Source of the DNA: UBA4742 sp037138595
Lineage (GTDB): Bacteria > Actinomycetota > Acidimicrobiia > Acidimicrobiales > Acidimicrobilacustridaceae
DNA: 64,000 nt
Reading direction: 5' to 3'
NCBI GenBank assembly: GCA_037138595.1
Contig: JBAXIB010000008.1
Coordinates: 45,580-109,579 of the forward strand
The notes under the pieces are model-generated. The model was given only the letters and a program-made list of their open reading frames with translations. It did not search any database and was not told where the DNA came from. Shown here piece by piece: positions 51,816 to 60,381 of the stretch; the stretch's first letter is position 1; the number at the start of each line of letters is the position of its first letter. A program made the translations under genes and the position numbers.

Positions 51816-53081
51816 GTGACTGATCTACTTGATCGCCCAGAAGCCCTTGACGATGTACCGACACCCGAAGGTTCAGTCGTGACATCACCACGAGTTGTGC
51901 CGAGCATGCCATTGCGCATCGCTCTCGCCTGTTTATTGGTCGCTGGGGGAGTCATCCACTTCGCCATGGTTCCGGCTCACGCAGGGGAGTCGCTCGTAGA
52001 CGGATTGACGTTTGCTGCGGCGGGGTGGATACAACTCATATTGGCGGTCGCACTGGTCGTACGACCCTCTCGTCGCCTATTGGGCATCACAATCGTGACC
52101 AGTCTGGTTTTCGTGGCCGCGTGGGCCCTAAGCCGAGTAGTCGGGTTGCCGTATGGCGCACACAAGGGGATCGTCGAACCAGTCTCAAGTGTTGATCTGC
52201 TCACGGTGGCCTGCGAAGTCGGCGCGACGGTGCTCGCAGTGGTTGCGTTAAGGCGTCCTCGACTGGGCGCGACTTGGAGCGACTCGACGCTAGTCATGGC
52301 ATCAATTTTGCCGCTCATCGTCCTCATCGGGGTTACGTCGGTGGTGACCTCTCCAAGTGCCACCAACCATGCTCACGGGGGAGTTGCTGCCGGCGGACAT
52401 AGCCATCTCGCGGCCGGAGGCGACGATCTCGGACTCTCAACGCTCACCAATGGTCATGTTCATGCCCATGCGGCAGATGTCGTGCTTGATCAGCAGACCC
52501 AGGTGCAACTCAACAAGCAACTCGCTCAAACCAGCCAACTCGCAGTTGCGTATCCAACCGTGGCCGCGGCTGAAGCGGCGGGCTACCACCGGGCGGGGCC
52601 ATTCACTCCCGGATTAGGTGCTCATTACATGCCACCGGCAACGTCGGTGATTGCGCCAGGCGCAACCGACGAAGCGGGGCTTTCGTCACCCATGTTGATC
52701 TATGACGGCATGGAGCCTGATTCTCTGCTCGCCGGATACATGTATCTGGCGTATCAACAAACCGAACCGGCAGGATTTGCCGGGCCAAATGATCACTGGC
52801 ATTTTCATACCAATGTCTGCATCACGGTGAGTGCAAATGGATCCATCGACGCACCACTTGGTGCCGACGCGGCCAACGTCGATCAGTCAGTCTGCGACCG
52901 CTACGGCGGCAGACTGATCGACAACACCGGTTACATGCTTCATGTGTGGACGGTTCCGGGGTATGAATCGAGTAATGGCCTTTTCAGCGACTTGAACCCC
53001 GCCATCAAGTGTCCAGACGGCACCTATCACCACATCGAGCTCACCGACTTGGGTATGGCCGACACCACCTGCCTGTCTTGA
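51816..53081 (+). CDS. Membrane protein with His-rich linker and extracellular domain
   Basis: 421 residues: four to five transmembrane helices (about 32-175), a His-rich linker (NHAHGG, GGHSHLAAGG, NGHVHAHAAD), and an external domain (about 225-421) with NDHWHFHTNVCI, VWTVPGYES and DGTYHHIELTD. Several of the histidines could bind Cu, Zn or Ni. A start at GTG 51816 is supported by GGGGAG just upstream. It may be a metal-handling or sensing protein; no family name was recognised. Confidence 0.75.
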   Translation: MTDLLDRPEALDDVPTPEGSVVTSPRVVPSMPLRIALACLLVAGGVIHFAMVPAHAGESLVDGLTFAAAGWIQLILAVALVVRPSRRLLGITIVTSLVFVAAWALSRVVGLPYGAHKGIVEPVSSVDLLTVACEVGATVLAVVALRRPRLGATWSDSTLVMASILPLIVLIGVTSVVTSPSATNHAHGGVAAGGHSHLAAGGDDLGLSTLTNGHVHAHAADVVLDQQTQVQLNKQLAQTSQLAVAYPTVAAAEAAGYHRAGPFTPGLGAHYMPPATSVIAPGATDEAGLSSPMLIYDGMEPDSLLAGYMYLAYQQTEPAGFAGPNDHWHFHTNVCITVSANGSIDAPLGADAANVDQSVCDRYGGRLIDNTGYMLHVWTVPGYESSNGLFSDLNPAIKCPDGTYHHIELTDLGMADTTCLS

Positions 53082-53129
53082 TCAAACGTGATGATCCCGA
53101 ACCACTGGTAAAAACCGGTCGTCGGGGAT

Positions 53130-53177
53130 GGTTCAGTGAACCGCTGCCATGTCGCCGTTAAACGCCGATAATAACGG
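53130..53177. repeat. Two short inverted repeats between genes
   Basis: GGTTCA-g-TGAACC (53130-53142) is a perfect 6-bp inverted repeat around one base. CCGTTA (53155-53160) and TAACGG (53172-53177) form a second with an 11-base loop. They lie between convergent genes and may end transcription or bind a protein; there is no T-tract. Confidence 0.4.
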
Positions 53178-53187
53178 TTATGTAAAG

Positions 53188-53556
53188 TTAGGGCTCCCGG
53201 GTCGAGAGTCCCGTTCGGGGCTCAATCCACATCTCCGCTACCGGCCGGGCGTTTTCCTGCAGCCACGACAGCGCTTCAGACTTGCTCTCAACGGTGTCGT
53301 CGACCTCCAGATCACGATCGACATCTTCTAACGCTGCTTGCAGGCAATAAAGCCGGCTTTGAAGTTCTTCGAGTTGCGCGCGCGACACGATGAGATCGTC
53401 ATCACCGAGGCCATGCGTACCCGCAAGTTTTCGAGCCATGTGGGCCTGCTGGCGGCAGCCTTGTCGGCAGAATTGGCGCGGTCGGCCACGCGAAGCATGT
53501 TTGGTGAATTCACGGCCGCACCACCGGCACCGATCCCTCACTAGTGTTTTCGTCAC
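53188..53556 (-). CDS. Small zinc-finger protein with coiled coil
   Basis: 122 residues. RCRWCGREF (CxxC) and RQFCRQGCRQQAH (CxxxC) form a zinc finger rich in Arg, like the actinobacterial 'CEWCGR...RYCSDACRQ' DNA-binding proteins, followed by a predicted coiled coil (about 60-105). TAATAT exactly 6 bases upstream fixes the GTG start. A DNA-binding regulator is likely. Confidence 0.7.
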   Translation of the reverse strand: MTKTLVRDRCRWCGREFTKHASRGRPRQFCRQGCRQQAHMARKLAGTHGLGDDDLIVSRAQLEELQSRLYCLQAALEDVDRDLEVDDTVESKSEALSWLQENARPVAEMWIEPRTGLSTREP

Positions 53557-53562
53557 GTGACG

Positions 53563-53568
53563 ATATTA
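53563..53568 (-). promoter_or_regulatory. Candidate leaderless -10 (TAATAT)
   Basis: On the minus strand TAATAT ends 6 bases before GTG 53556; no ribosome binding site. Confidence 0.5.
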
Positions 53569-53637
53569 CCCAACCAAAGGTCGCACTGATGGGATGATCC
53601 GCTTCGAACATCACTGGAGCCAGTGCCCAAACGAGAT

Positions 53638-54837
53638 TTAGCCGGTCAATGCGGGAACAACAGCAACTGGTGTTGCCTCGCCGGCCACTAGCCCGGCCTG
53701 CACCTCGACAAGGGTCGTCGTGGTGGATGAGGTTTGGCATGGAACTGGGGCGGGCGAAAATGTCACCGGTTGAATCGCGAATTGCTGAGCGATCGCGCCC
53801 CAAACGGCCTGTTCGGTTGCCATCAAGTTGGGTGCGTTGTCAGTCCCTGGAAACGTAAATGCGCCTTGATCGGCGACAGGTGCATCACAGCCAAGTTGAA
53901 AACCAAGCAGCGAACTCATCGGATCGCCGGAAGCCCTCGTCCAACGCGGCGATGTAGGAGACTCCCCGTGGGTCGCCAGTGCTTGGATTACGAGCGCGTC
54001 GGAGCTCGGATCATCGGCGAGGTCACCGAGGAACCCCCAACCACCAGTAGCGTTTTGCATGGCAGCAAAGAACGACAATGGGTCGGCTCTCGGGGTCACC
54101 GATATCGCCGCTAGTGCCGTGCTGGCAAACGCCGAACTGTTGGTGTCCACGCCAACGTAGTTCTGTGAATCACCCGCGATGCATGGATCGCCAGGGGCCC
54201 GATACGACATCCAACCACCGGTGACCACTGGATCAGGAACCAACGGTGCAATCGTTACGCACTGTTGTGCCACTAGCCAGTCGATTGCCTCCGTCGGGAT
54301 CGTTTGATTCGTTGCGTGCAATCCCACTAGTGCCATTGACTGACGAAACACGCCGTCATAGGTCGGATCCGTCGATCCGTAGAGGCCTGGTTCATAGACG
54401 TCAAGCGTGGTCGACAGCAACTGAACCAAGTTCGCTCCCCCAAAGTTGGTCGGATCTTCGTGTGCTGCCACGACGACCAAAAGCAACAATCCGATCTGGC
54501 CAGCATCGGCGATGCCACCGGGATTTGTGACGGCGTTAACGTTGCTTTTGAGCCATGCCACCATGCGAAAAAAGGTTGGACCCTCCACCTTGGTAACGGC
54601 CAGTGCCAACGCACTTTCAACGGTTGAAGATGATGCTGGCATCGCATTGGCATCGGCGATATACCCGTCAACGGTTACTTGACTGGCAATCCAATATCCG
54701 GCGTACCCAGCCGCGGTAGTCGCCCCAACCGGAACCGGCATTCCGTGCGCGCCTGAGATGTTTGTGACTGACACTGCGAACAACGCAGACACGACCGCAC
54801 CAATACCGATTAGACGCCTAACGAAAACGTGATTCAT
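53638..54837 (-). CDS. Secreted alpha/alpha-toroid protein under a cobalamin riboswitch
   Basis: 399 residues with a signal peptide (VRRLIGIGAVVSALFAVSVT, cleaved near residue 32) and repeated helical units such as VDTNSSAFASTALAAISVTP and DDPSSDALVIQALATHGESP. This pattern is that of the prenyltransferase/squalene-cyclase-like toroid also found in the alpha domain of transcobalamin and intrinsic factor. No Trp-rich or catalytic motif of cyclases is visible, and there is no membrane anchor. The cobalamin riboswitch upstream suggests a role in capturing or moving B12 or cobinamide. The start has AAAGGA upstream, within a hairpin. Confidence 0.8.
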   Translation of the reverse strand: MNHVFVRRLIGIGAVVSALFAVSVTNISGAHGMPVPVGATTAAGYAGYWIASQVTVDGYIADANAMPASSSTVESALALAVTKVEGPTFFRMVAWLKSNVNAVTNPGGIADAGQIGLLLLVVVAAHEDPTNFGGANLVQLLSTTLDVYEPGLYGSTDPTYDGVFRQSMALVGLHATNQTIPTEAIDWLVAQQCVTIAPLVPDPVVTGGWMSYRAPGDPCIAGDSQNYVGVDTNSSAFASTALAAISVTPRADPLSFFAAMQNATGGWGFLGDLADDPSSDALVIQALATHGESPTSPRWTRASGDPMSSLLGFQLGCDAPVADQGAFTFPGTDNAPNLMATEQAVWGAIAQQFAIQPVTFSPAPVPCQTSSTTTTLVEVQAGLVAGEATPVAVVPALTG

Positions 54838-54841
54838 GACT

Positions 54842-54878
54842 CAGGTTCCTTTCGTGGGATTGATCCCCGAGGAACCTG
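54842..54878 (-). promoter_or_regulatory. Hairpin covering the ribosome binding site
   Basis: On the minus strand CAGGTTCC (54878-54871) and GGAACCTG (54849-54842) are perfect 8-base complements. The 3' arm overlaps the Shine-Dalgarno AAAGGA (54852-54847) just before ATG 54837. This is a ready-made translational off switch controlled by the riboswitch upstream. Confidence 0.65.
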
Positions 54879-54924
54879 CGCGATGCACAGTGTCCGCAGG
54901 CTCAGCCCCGTTTTCCACGACGGT

Positions 54925-55105
54925 GCGTCGGAGCCATCCAATCCATTGGAAATCCGACTCGTCGCTTACCCCCTTTTGGGGTGCTACGACCTACGGTTGC
55001 GGGACAGCGCCGGGATTCGACCGGCTTCCCCTCAGGATCAGAACTCGTTGCGCCATGAGATAACCACAGCAAACATGGGCACGCAAACGGCTCAGTTAAG
55101 TAGCC
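54925..55105 (-). ncRNA. Cobalamin riboswitch
   Basis: On the minus strand the conserved core GGGAAGCCGGTCGAATCCC (plus positions about 55032-55010) is followed by GGCGCTGTCCCGCAACCGTA and later GAGTCGGATTTCCA. These correspond to the GGTG..ATCC, B12-box (GCTGxCCCGCAACTGT) and final AGTCxG parts of cobalamin riboswitches. Binding of adenosyl- or hydroxocobalamin should reduce expression of the toroid protein gene. The outer limits are approximate. Confidence 0.88.
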
Positions 55106-55142
55106 TTCGGCCTCACATCGCAAGAGGTGGCGTTAATGGTTC

Positions 55143-55148
55143 TACACT
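55143..55148 (+). promoter_or_regulatory. Candidate -10 (TACACT) for the aldolase gene
   Basis: TACACT about 70 bases before ATG 55218 fits the TANNNT pattern and would give a leader containing GTGAGG before the start. The rest of the 380-base gap from 54838 holds the riboswitch on the other strand. Confidence 0.3.
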
Positions 55149-55217
55149 TCAACGACTTGGTCCCACTTTGGTGAATCAAGCAATCCTCGCTCACCCAAAA
55201 ATGCCTGTGAGGCCACT

Positions 55218-55979
55218 ATGACCAAGCCGCTTCCCTATTCATTCCCCGAGTTCGACAACGTCGAAGACCAACGGTTGCACCTCAAGCAACGCCTAGCGGC
55301 AGCGTTCCGCCTGTTCGGCAAGTTCGGATTCAGCGAAGGAGTCGCTGGACACATCACCGCCCGGGACCCAGAACTCCCAGACCACTTCTGGGTGAACCCA
55401 TTCGCAGTTGACTTCAGTTTGATCAAAGTATCCGACCTCATTTTGGTCAACCACCAAGGTGACATTGTTGAGGGCGACTACGCAGTGAATGCCGCTGCAT
55501 TTGCGATCCATTCACAAGTCCACGCCGCTCGACCCGACGTTGTTGCGGCCGCCCACGCTCATTCAGTCTATGGCAAGGCGTTTTCGTCCTTGGCCCGCAC
55601 GCTCGACCCGTTAACCCAGGATGCATGCACCTTTTATGACGAGCACGTGTTGTTCGACGATTACACCGGAGTCGTGCTCGATACCGAAGAGGGCAAACGC
55701 ATTGCGCATGCCCTCGGGGATAACAAAGCGGCGATCCTCCGAAACCATGGCCTCCTCACGGTCGGTCATTCGGTTGACGAAGCAGCATGGTGGTTCATCA
55801 CCATGGAGCGCAGTTGTCAAGCCCAACTGTTGGCGAGCGCAGCGGGCGAGCCAGTACTGATTGAGCCCGAGGTTGCAGCGCTCACCCAAACGCAAGTCGG
55901 TAGTCACCTCGCCGGCTGGCTCAGCTTTCAACCGTTGTACGAGCAAATCGTCCGAGCCGAGCCTGACCTCCTCGATTGA
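55218..55979 (+). CDS. Class II aldolase/adducin family protein
   Basis: 253 residues. Zinc ligands are AAAHAHSVYG (His-x-His), the distal His in RNHGLLTVG, and the catalytic acid in the DEHV region; SEGVAGHITARDPE opens the domain. It belongs with the class II aldolases that act on sugar phosphates or with adducin-like decarboxylases; the substrate is unknown. It overlaps the LLM gene by one base (TGATG). Confidence 0.88.
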   Translation: MTKPLPYSFPEFDNVEDQRLHLKQRLAAAFRLFGKFGFSEGVAGHITARDPELPDHFWVNPFAVDFSLIKVSDLILVNHQGDIVEGDYAVNAAAFAIHSQVHAARPDVVAAAHAHSVYGKAFSSLARTLDPLTQDACTFYDEHVLFDDYTGVVLDTEEGKRIAHALGDNKAAILRNHGLLTVGHSVDEAAWWFITMERSCQAQLLASAAGEPVLIEPEVAALTQTQVGSHLAGWLSFQPLYEQIVRAEPDLLD

Positions 55980-57166
55980 TGGCCGATTCGAAGTACGGCG
56001 GACAGGAATGGCCCTTGAAGTTTGGGATCTTCATGGCGCCGTTTCACCCCACGGGCCAAAACCCCACCTTCGCGCTTGATCGCGACATCGCTCTCATCGA
56101 GCACCTCGACCGCTTGGGTTTTGATGAGGCGTGGATTGGCGAACACCACTCCGGCGGCTACGAGATCATCGCTTCGCCTGAGCTGTTCATTGCGACCGTT
56201 GCCCAGCGGACGCAGCGCATCAAACTGGGTACCGGTGTGGTGTCACTGCCCTATCACCACCCATTTATGACTGCGCAGCGAATCGTTCTGCTCGACCACC
56301 TCACCAAGGGTCGCGTCATGCTCGGTGTCGGACCGGGCGCATTGCCCAGCGATGCGTTCATGCTGGGGATCGATCCAGCAGTGCAACGCGATCGAATGGA
56401 AGAAGCCCTTGACGTCATTCTCCGCCTGTTTCGTAGCGATGAGCCCGTAACCCATGAGTCGGAATGGTTCAGTCTTCACGATGCGCGCTTGCACCTAACG
56501 CCGTTCACACACCCTCACCCCGAGGTAGCGGTCGCAGCAATGATCTCGCCGTCGGGACCCCGTGCAGCTGGTCGATTCGGCGTGTCGCTGTTGTCGATCG
56601 GCGCAACACAGACCGCTGGATTCGACATGCTTGCCCACCACTGGGATGTTATGGAACAACGCTCGGCCCAATTCGGCACCACTCCGGATCGACAGGCATG
56701 GCGTCTCGTATCACAAGTTCACGTCGCTGAAACTTCTGAGCAAGCGTTTCGAGATGTGGCCTATGGCCTTGACGACTATTTCGAATATTTTCGCAAAGTT
56801 GCGGCGTTACCAGTCGTCCCCGAAGGCGGTCCCGAAGACCTGGCTGAGCAATTGAATGCCAGCGGTGGTGGGATTGTCGGGACACCCGATGACTGCATTG
56901 CGTTGATTGAGACGTTGATCGAACAGAGTGACGGCGGGTTTGGAACGTTTTTGATTCAAGCCCACGAGTGGGCTGACCAAGCCGCCACGCATAAGTCGTT
57001 CGAGTTGATTGCCAAGCATGTGCTCCCCCATTTCCAGGGCTCGGCTCGTCGACCGGCCGCGTCCAAGTCGTGGGTGATCGACAATCGACCTACCTTCATG
57101 GGCGCGGCTGGAGCCGCGATCATGAACGCCATTGCCAAACACGGCGAGGAACAATCTGCACCGTGA
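55979..57166 (+). CDS. LLM-class flavin/F420-dependent monooxygenase
   Basis: 395 residues of the luciferase-like family: LKFGIFMAPFHPTGQNPTFA, FDEAWIGEHHSGGYEIIASP, KLGTGVVSLPYHHP, GRVMLGVGPGALPSDA. It resembles long-chain alkane and limonene monooxygenases of group C. Cofactor FMN or F420 cannot be told from sequence by eye. It is coupled to the aldolase gene, suggesting one small catabolic unit. The start is ATG 55979. Confidence 0.88.
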   Translation: MADSKYGGQEWPLKFGIFMAPFHPTGQNPTFALDRDIALIEHLDRLGFDEAWIGEHHSGGYEIIASPELFIATVAQRTQRIKLGTGVVSLPYHHPFMTAQRIVLLDHLTKGRVMLGVGPGALPSDAFMLGIDPAVQRDRMEEALDVILRLFRSDEPVTHESEWFSLHDARLHLTPFTHPHPEVAVAAMISPSGPRAAGRFGVSLLSIGATQTAGFDMLAHHWDVMEQRSAQFGTTPDRQAWRLVSQVHVAETSEQAFRDVAYGLDDYFEYFRKVAALPVVPEGGPEDLAEQLNASGGGIVGTPDDCIALIETLIEQSDGGFGTFLIQAHEWADQAATHKSFELIAKHVLPHFQGSARRPAASKSWVIDNRPTFMGAAGAAIMNAIAKHGEEQSAP

Positions 57167-57187
57167 TCGCGTCATGGGCTCTTGGGC

Positions 57188-57193
57188 TAGTCT
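57188..57193 (+). promoter_or_regulatory. Candidate -10 (TAGTCT) of the gcvP transcript
   Basis: TAGTCT lies about 30 bases before the first aptamer and would start the riboswitch transcript near 57200. Confidence 0.4.
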
Positions 57194-57215
57194 TACGAAA
57201 CAACTCAGGCTGATC

Positions 57216-57430
57216 ATCGTTTGCGGGAGAGTTGAGCTGACCTTCGGGCTGGCTCAACGCCGATGGAGCAACCGCCCCGGAATCTCTCAGGCTAAAGGAC
57301 CGCATTCGTAGGCAACGCTGGAAAGTAGTCGACACCTCTTTTGGTGTTTGCTCACCGACGGGGAAACCTGGCCCCCCTCTTTGCTGAGGTTGCCGGAGAA
57401 ACTCTCAGGTTCCGTGACAGCGGGGGGCAC
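57216..57430 (+). ncRNA. Tandem glycine riboswitch
   Basis: Aptamer 1 (about 57223-57304): GCGGGAGAGTTG, GCCGATGGAGCAACCGCC, CTCTCAGGCTAAAGGACCGC. Aptamer 2 (about 57352-57428): GACGGGGAAACCTGG, TTGCCGGAGAA, ACTCTCAGGTTCCGTGACAG. The linker and the two P1 stems match the glycine tandem. Glycine binding should turn on gcvP. A hairpin (CACC/GGTG around 57429-57440) and the AGAGGA ribosome binding site follow as the expression platform. Confidence 0.93.
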
Positions 57431-57476
57431 CACTTCGGTGGCGCGCCTTGTTTCCCGACCTCGAGAGGACTACGTC

Positions 57477-60344
57477 ATGTCATTTACTCAGCACACTCTT
57501 GACCAACTCGAGGGGCACGATGACTTTTTGGCGCGACACATCGGCCCCAACATCGGAGACCAGCAAGCGATGTTGTCGGTACTTGGTGTCGATTCACTCG
57601 CTGCTCTCATCGAACGGGTCGTTCCCGACAGCATTCGGTCCACCGACAAGTTGGCATTGCCCGATGCAGTAAACGAGGTCGAGACGCTCAAGCGTCTTCA
57701 GGATCTCGCATCACGAAACAGAGTCCTCACATCACTGATTGGCATGGGCTATTCCAATACGGTCACCCCGGGGGTGATTTTGCGGAACATCATGGAAAAC
57801 CCGGCTTGGTACACCGCGTACACCCCGTATCAGCCCGAGATTTCCCAGGGCCGACTCGAAGCGCTTGTCAATTTTCAGACCATGGTTTGCGATCTCACTG
57901 GCATGGAGTTGGCGAATGCTTCACTACTCGACGAGGCGACCGCAGCGGCCGAAGCCATGGCGATGTGCCGTCGGATAAACCCGAAACAAGGAAACGTCTT
58001 TGTCGTCGACCCCGAGTGTCATCCTCAAACCGTTGACGTGATTCGCACCCGGGCAGTGCCGATCGGAATTGACGTCATTGTTGGCGATCCAGAAGACCTA
58101 CCCGAGGGGTGCTTTGGGGTTTTAATCCAATATCCCGGAACTTCCGGATTGCTTCGCGATCATCGCACGGCCATTTCCGCCGCACACGAGGCTGGAGCAC
58201 TGGTGACTGTTGCGACTGATTTACTGGCGTTGGTGCTCGTTCGACCACCCGGAGAAATTGGCGCCGACATCGTGGTCGGATCTTCGCAACGCTTTGGCGT
58301 CCCCCTCGGTTTTGGTGGACCACACGCGGCATTCATCGCCACCAGTGATGCGCACAAACGCACACTTCCTGGCCGACTGGTCGGCGTGTCACTTGATGCC
58401 GCCGGACGAACCGCATACCGCCTCACGCTGCAAACTCGCGAGCAGCACATCCGGCGAGAAAAAGCCACAAGCAACATCTGCACTGCACAGGTACTGCTGG
58501 CTGTCATGGCCGGGATGTATGCGGCCTACCACGGTCCAGAAGGCTTGCAACGGATCGCTGCACGCGTCCACCGACTCACCACGATTCTCGCCGCCGGACT
58601 CACTGCGGCATCGATTGAGGTCGAAACACCAACATTTTTTGACACCATCACTGTTCGTGTTCCTGGTCGAGCGAACCAAGTGTGCGCAACGGCGGTTTCG
58701 CTCGGGGTCAATTTACGGTTGGTTGACGACGACACCATTGGCATTTCACTCGACGAAACATCAACTCGACAGGTTATTGAGACCGTATGGAAGGCGTTCG
58801 GCACCTCCGGAGTTATCGCCGACATCGAACCCTCTGCCGTTTCGGCGATTCCTGACGAACTGCAGCGTTCATCAGATTTCCTCACTCATGAGACATTTAA
58901 CCGATACCACTCTGAGACGGAGATGCTGCGCTATATACGTCGCCTTTCCGATCGAGACATCGCGCTGGATCGATCGATGATCCCCCTCGGCTCGTGCACC
59001 ATGAAGCTCAATGCAACAACGGAAATGCTTCCTGTAACCTGGCCTGAATTCGGAGCTATTCATCCATTCGTTCCACTCGATCAAGTCGAGGGATACCTCG
59101 AGTTAATCCATGGACTCGAAGCAATGCTGGTGGAGATCACCGGGTATGCCGCTGTTTCATTGCAGCCAAATGCCGGATCTCAGGGCGAGTTCGCTGGCCT
59201 CCTAGCAATTCAGGCCTATCACCGGAGCCGCGGTGAACTCCAGCGCCGCATCTGTCTCATTCCCGCTTCGGCTCACGGCACAAATGCGGCGAGCGCGGTG
59301 ATGGCCGGTCTTGATGTGGTCGTTGTCGCGTGTGATGCCGACGGCAATGTCGATATTGATGATCTGCAGTCCAAGATCATTGAAAGCGACAATGCTCTGT
59401 CGTGTTTGATGGTCACCTACCCTTCGACTCACGGCGTTTTCGAAGCGGCGATCACTGACATGTGCGCATTGGTCCATGCAAAAGGCGGTCAGGTTTATCT
59501 TGATGGAGCAAATTTCAATGCTCTTGTTGGCGTGGCTCGACCCGGACGGTTCGGGGCCGACGTTTCGCATCTGAATTTACACAAGACCTTCTGTATCCCC
59601 CACGGCGGAGGAGGTCCCGGAGTCGGGCCGGTAGCAGTTGGTGCCCACCTCGCCCCGTTTCTCCCGAATCATCCCCTACAACGCGAGGCTGGTCCCGATT
59701 CCGGACCGGGTGCGATCGCCGCTGCTCCGTGGGGTTCAGCGAGCATCTTGCCGATCTCCTGGGCGTACATCACGATGATGGGAAACCAAGGCTTATTGGC
59801 TGCGACCCAAGTCGCGATACTGAACGCCAATTACATCGTGGCGCGACTCGGATCATATTTTCCGGTGATGCATACGGGGCAACACGACACGGTTGCCCAT
59901 GAGTGCATTTTGGACCTGCGGGAGATCACCCGTGACACCGGTGTAACAGTTGATGACGTTGCAAAGCGATTGATTGACTATGGATTCCATGCCCCGACGA
60001 TGTCGTTCCCTGTTCCTGGAACATTGATGATCGAGGCGACTGAGTCAGAGTCCAAGTCCGAGATCGACCGCTTTTGCGAGGCGATGATCGCGATCCGATC
60101 CGAGATCGATGACATAGCGAGTGGCCACGTTGATGTCGCCCAAAGTGCGCTTCGCCATGCACCCCACACCGCTGAGGATTTGCTGAGTGATCATTGGGGT
60201 CGGCCCTATACGCGGCAGGATGCTGCGTACCCAGTTGCATCAGTTCGCGCTGCGAAATACTTCCCGCCAGTAAGTCGTATCGACGGTGCTTATGGTGACC
60301 GCAACGTGTTCTGTAGCTGTCCCCCCCTCGAAGCCTTCGCCTGA
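57477..60344 (+). CDS. gcvP: Glycine dehydrogenase (decarboxylating), P-protein
   Basis: 955 residues, the full-length single-chain P-protein: MSFTQHTLDQLEGHDDFLAR HIG at the start, the N-terminal half (GYSNTVTPGVILRNIMENPA), and the C-terminal half with the PLP lysine in LNLHKTFCIPHGGGGPG. It decarboxylates glycine and passes the aminomethyl group to GcvH. ATG 57477 follows AGAGGA. gcvT lies downstream but on the opposite strand; no gcvH is in the window. Confidence 0.97.
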   Translation: MSFTQHTLDQLEGHDDFLARHIGPNIGDQQAMLSVLGVDSLAALIERVVPDSIRSTDKLALPDAVNEVETLKRLQDLASRNRVLTSLIGMGYSNTVTPGVILRNIMENPAWYTAYTPYQPEISQGRLEALVNFQTMVCDLTGMELANASLLDEATAAAEAMAMCRRINPKQGNVFVVDPECHPQTVDVIRTRAVPIGIDVIVGDPEDLPEGCFGVLIQYPGTSGLLRDHRTAISAAHEAGALVTVATDLLALVLVRPPGEIGADIVVGSSQRFGVPLGFGGPHAAFIATSDAHKRTLPGRLVGVSLDAAGRTAYRLTLQTREQHIRREKATSNICTAQVLLAVMAGMYAAYHGPEGLQRIAARVHRLTTILAAGLTAASIEVETPTFFDTITVRVPGRANQVCATAVSLGVNLRLVDDDTIGISLDETSTRQVIETVWKAFGTSGVIADIEPSAVSAIPDELQRSSDFLTHETFNRYHSETEMLRYIRRLSDRDIALDRSMIPLGSCTMKLNATTEMLPVTWPEFGAIHPFVPLDQVEGYLELIHGLEAMLVEITGYAAVSLQPNAGSQGEFAGLLAIQAYHRSRGELQRRICLIPASAHGTNAASAVMAGLDVVVVACDADGNVDIDDLQSKIIESDNALSCLMVTYPSTHGVFEAAITDMCALVHAKGGQVYLDGANFNALVGVARPGRFGADVSHLNLHKTFCIPHGGGGPGVGPVAVGAHLAPFLPNHPLQREAGPDSGPGAIAAAPWGSASILPISWAYITMMGNQGLLAATQVAILNANYIVARLGSYFPVMHTGQHDTVAHECILDLREITRDTGVTVDDVAKRLIDYGFHAPTMSFPVPGTLMIEATESESKSEIDRFCEAMIAIRSEIDDIASGHVDVAQSALRHAPHTAEDLLSDHWGRPYTRQDAAYPVASVRAAKYFPPVSRIDGAYGDRNVFCSCPPLEAFA

Positions 60345-60381
60345 ACATCAGACTGCAGAGTCATTCGAACTCGGTCCGACC

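Noticed and set aside
57348..57476. In-frame extension of gcvP into the leader
   Set aside because: The sequence is the second glycine aptamer; P-protein homology begins at ATG 57477, which has a ribosome binding site.
59926..60348. Open frame antisense to the end of gcvP
   Set aside because: It lies fully within a strong coding gene and has no domain.
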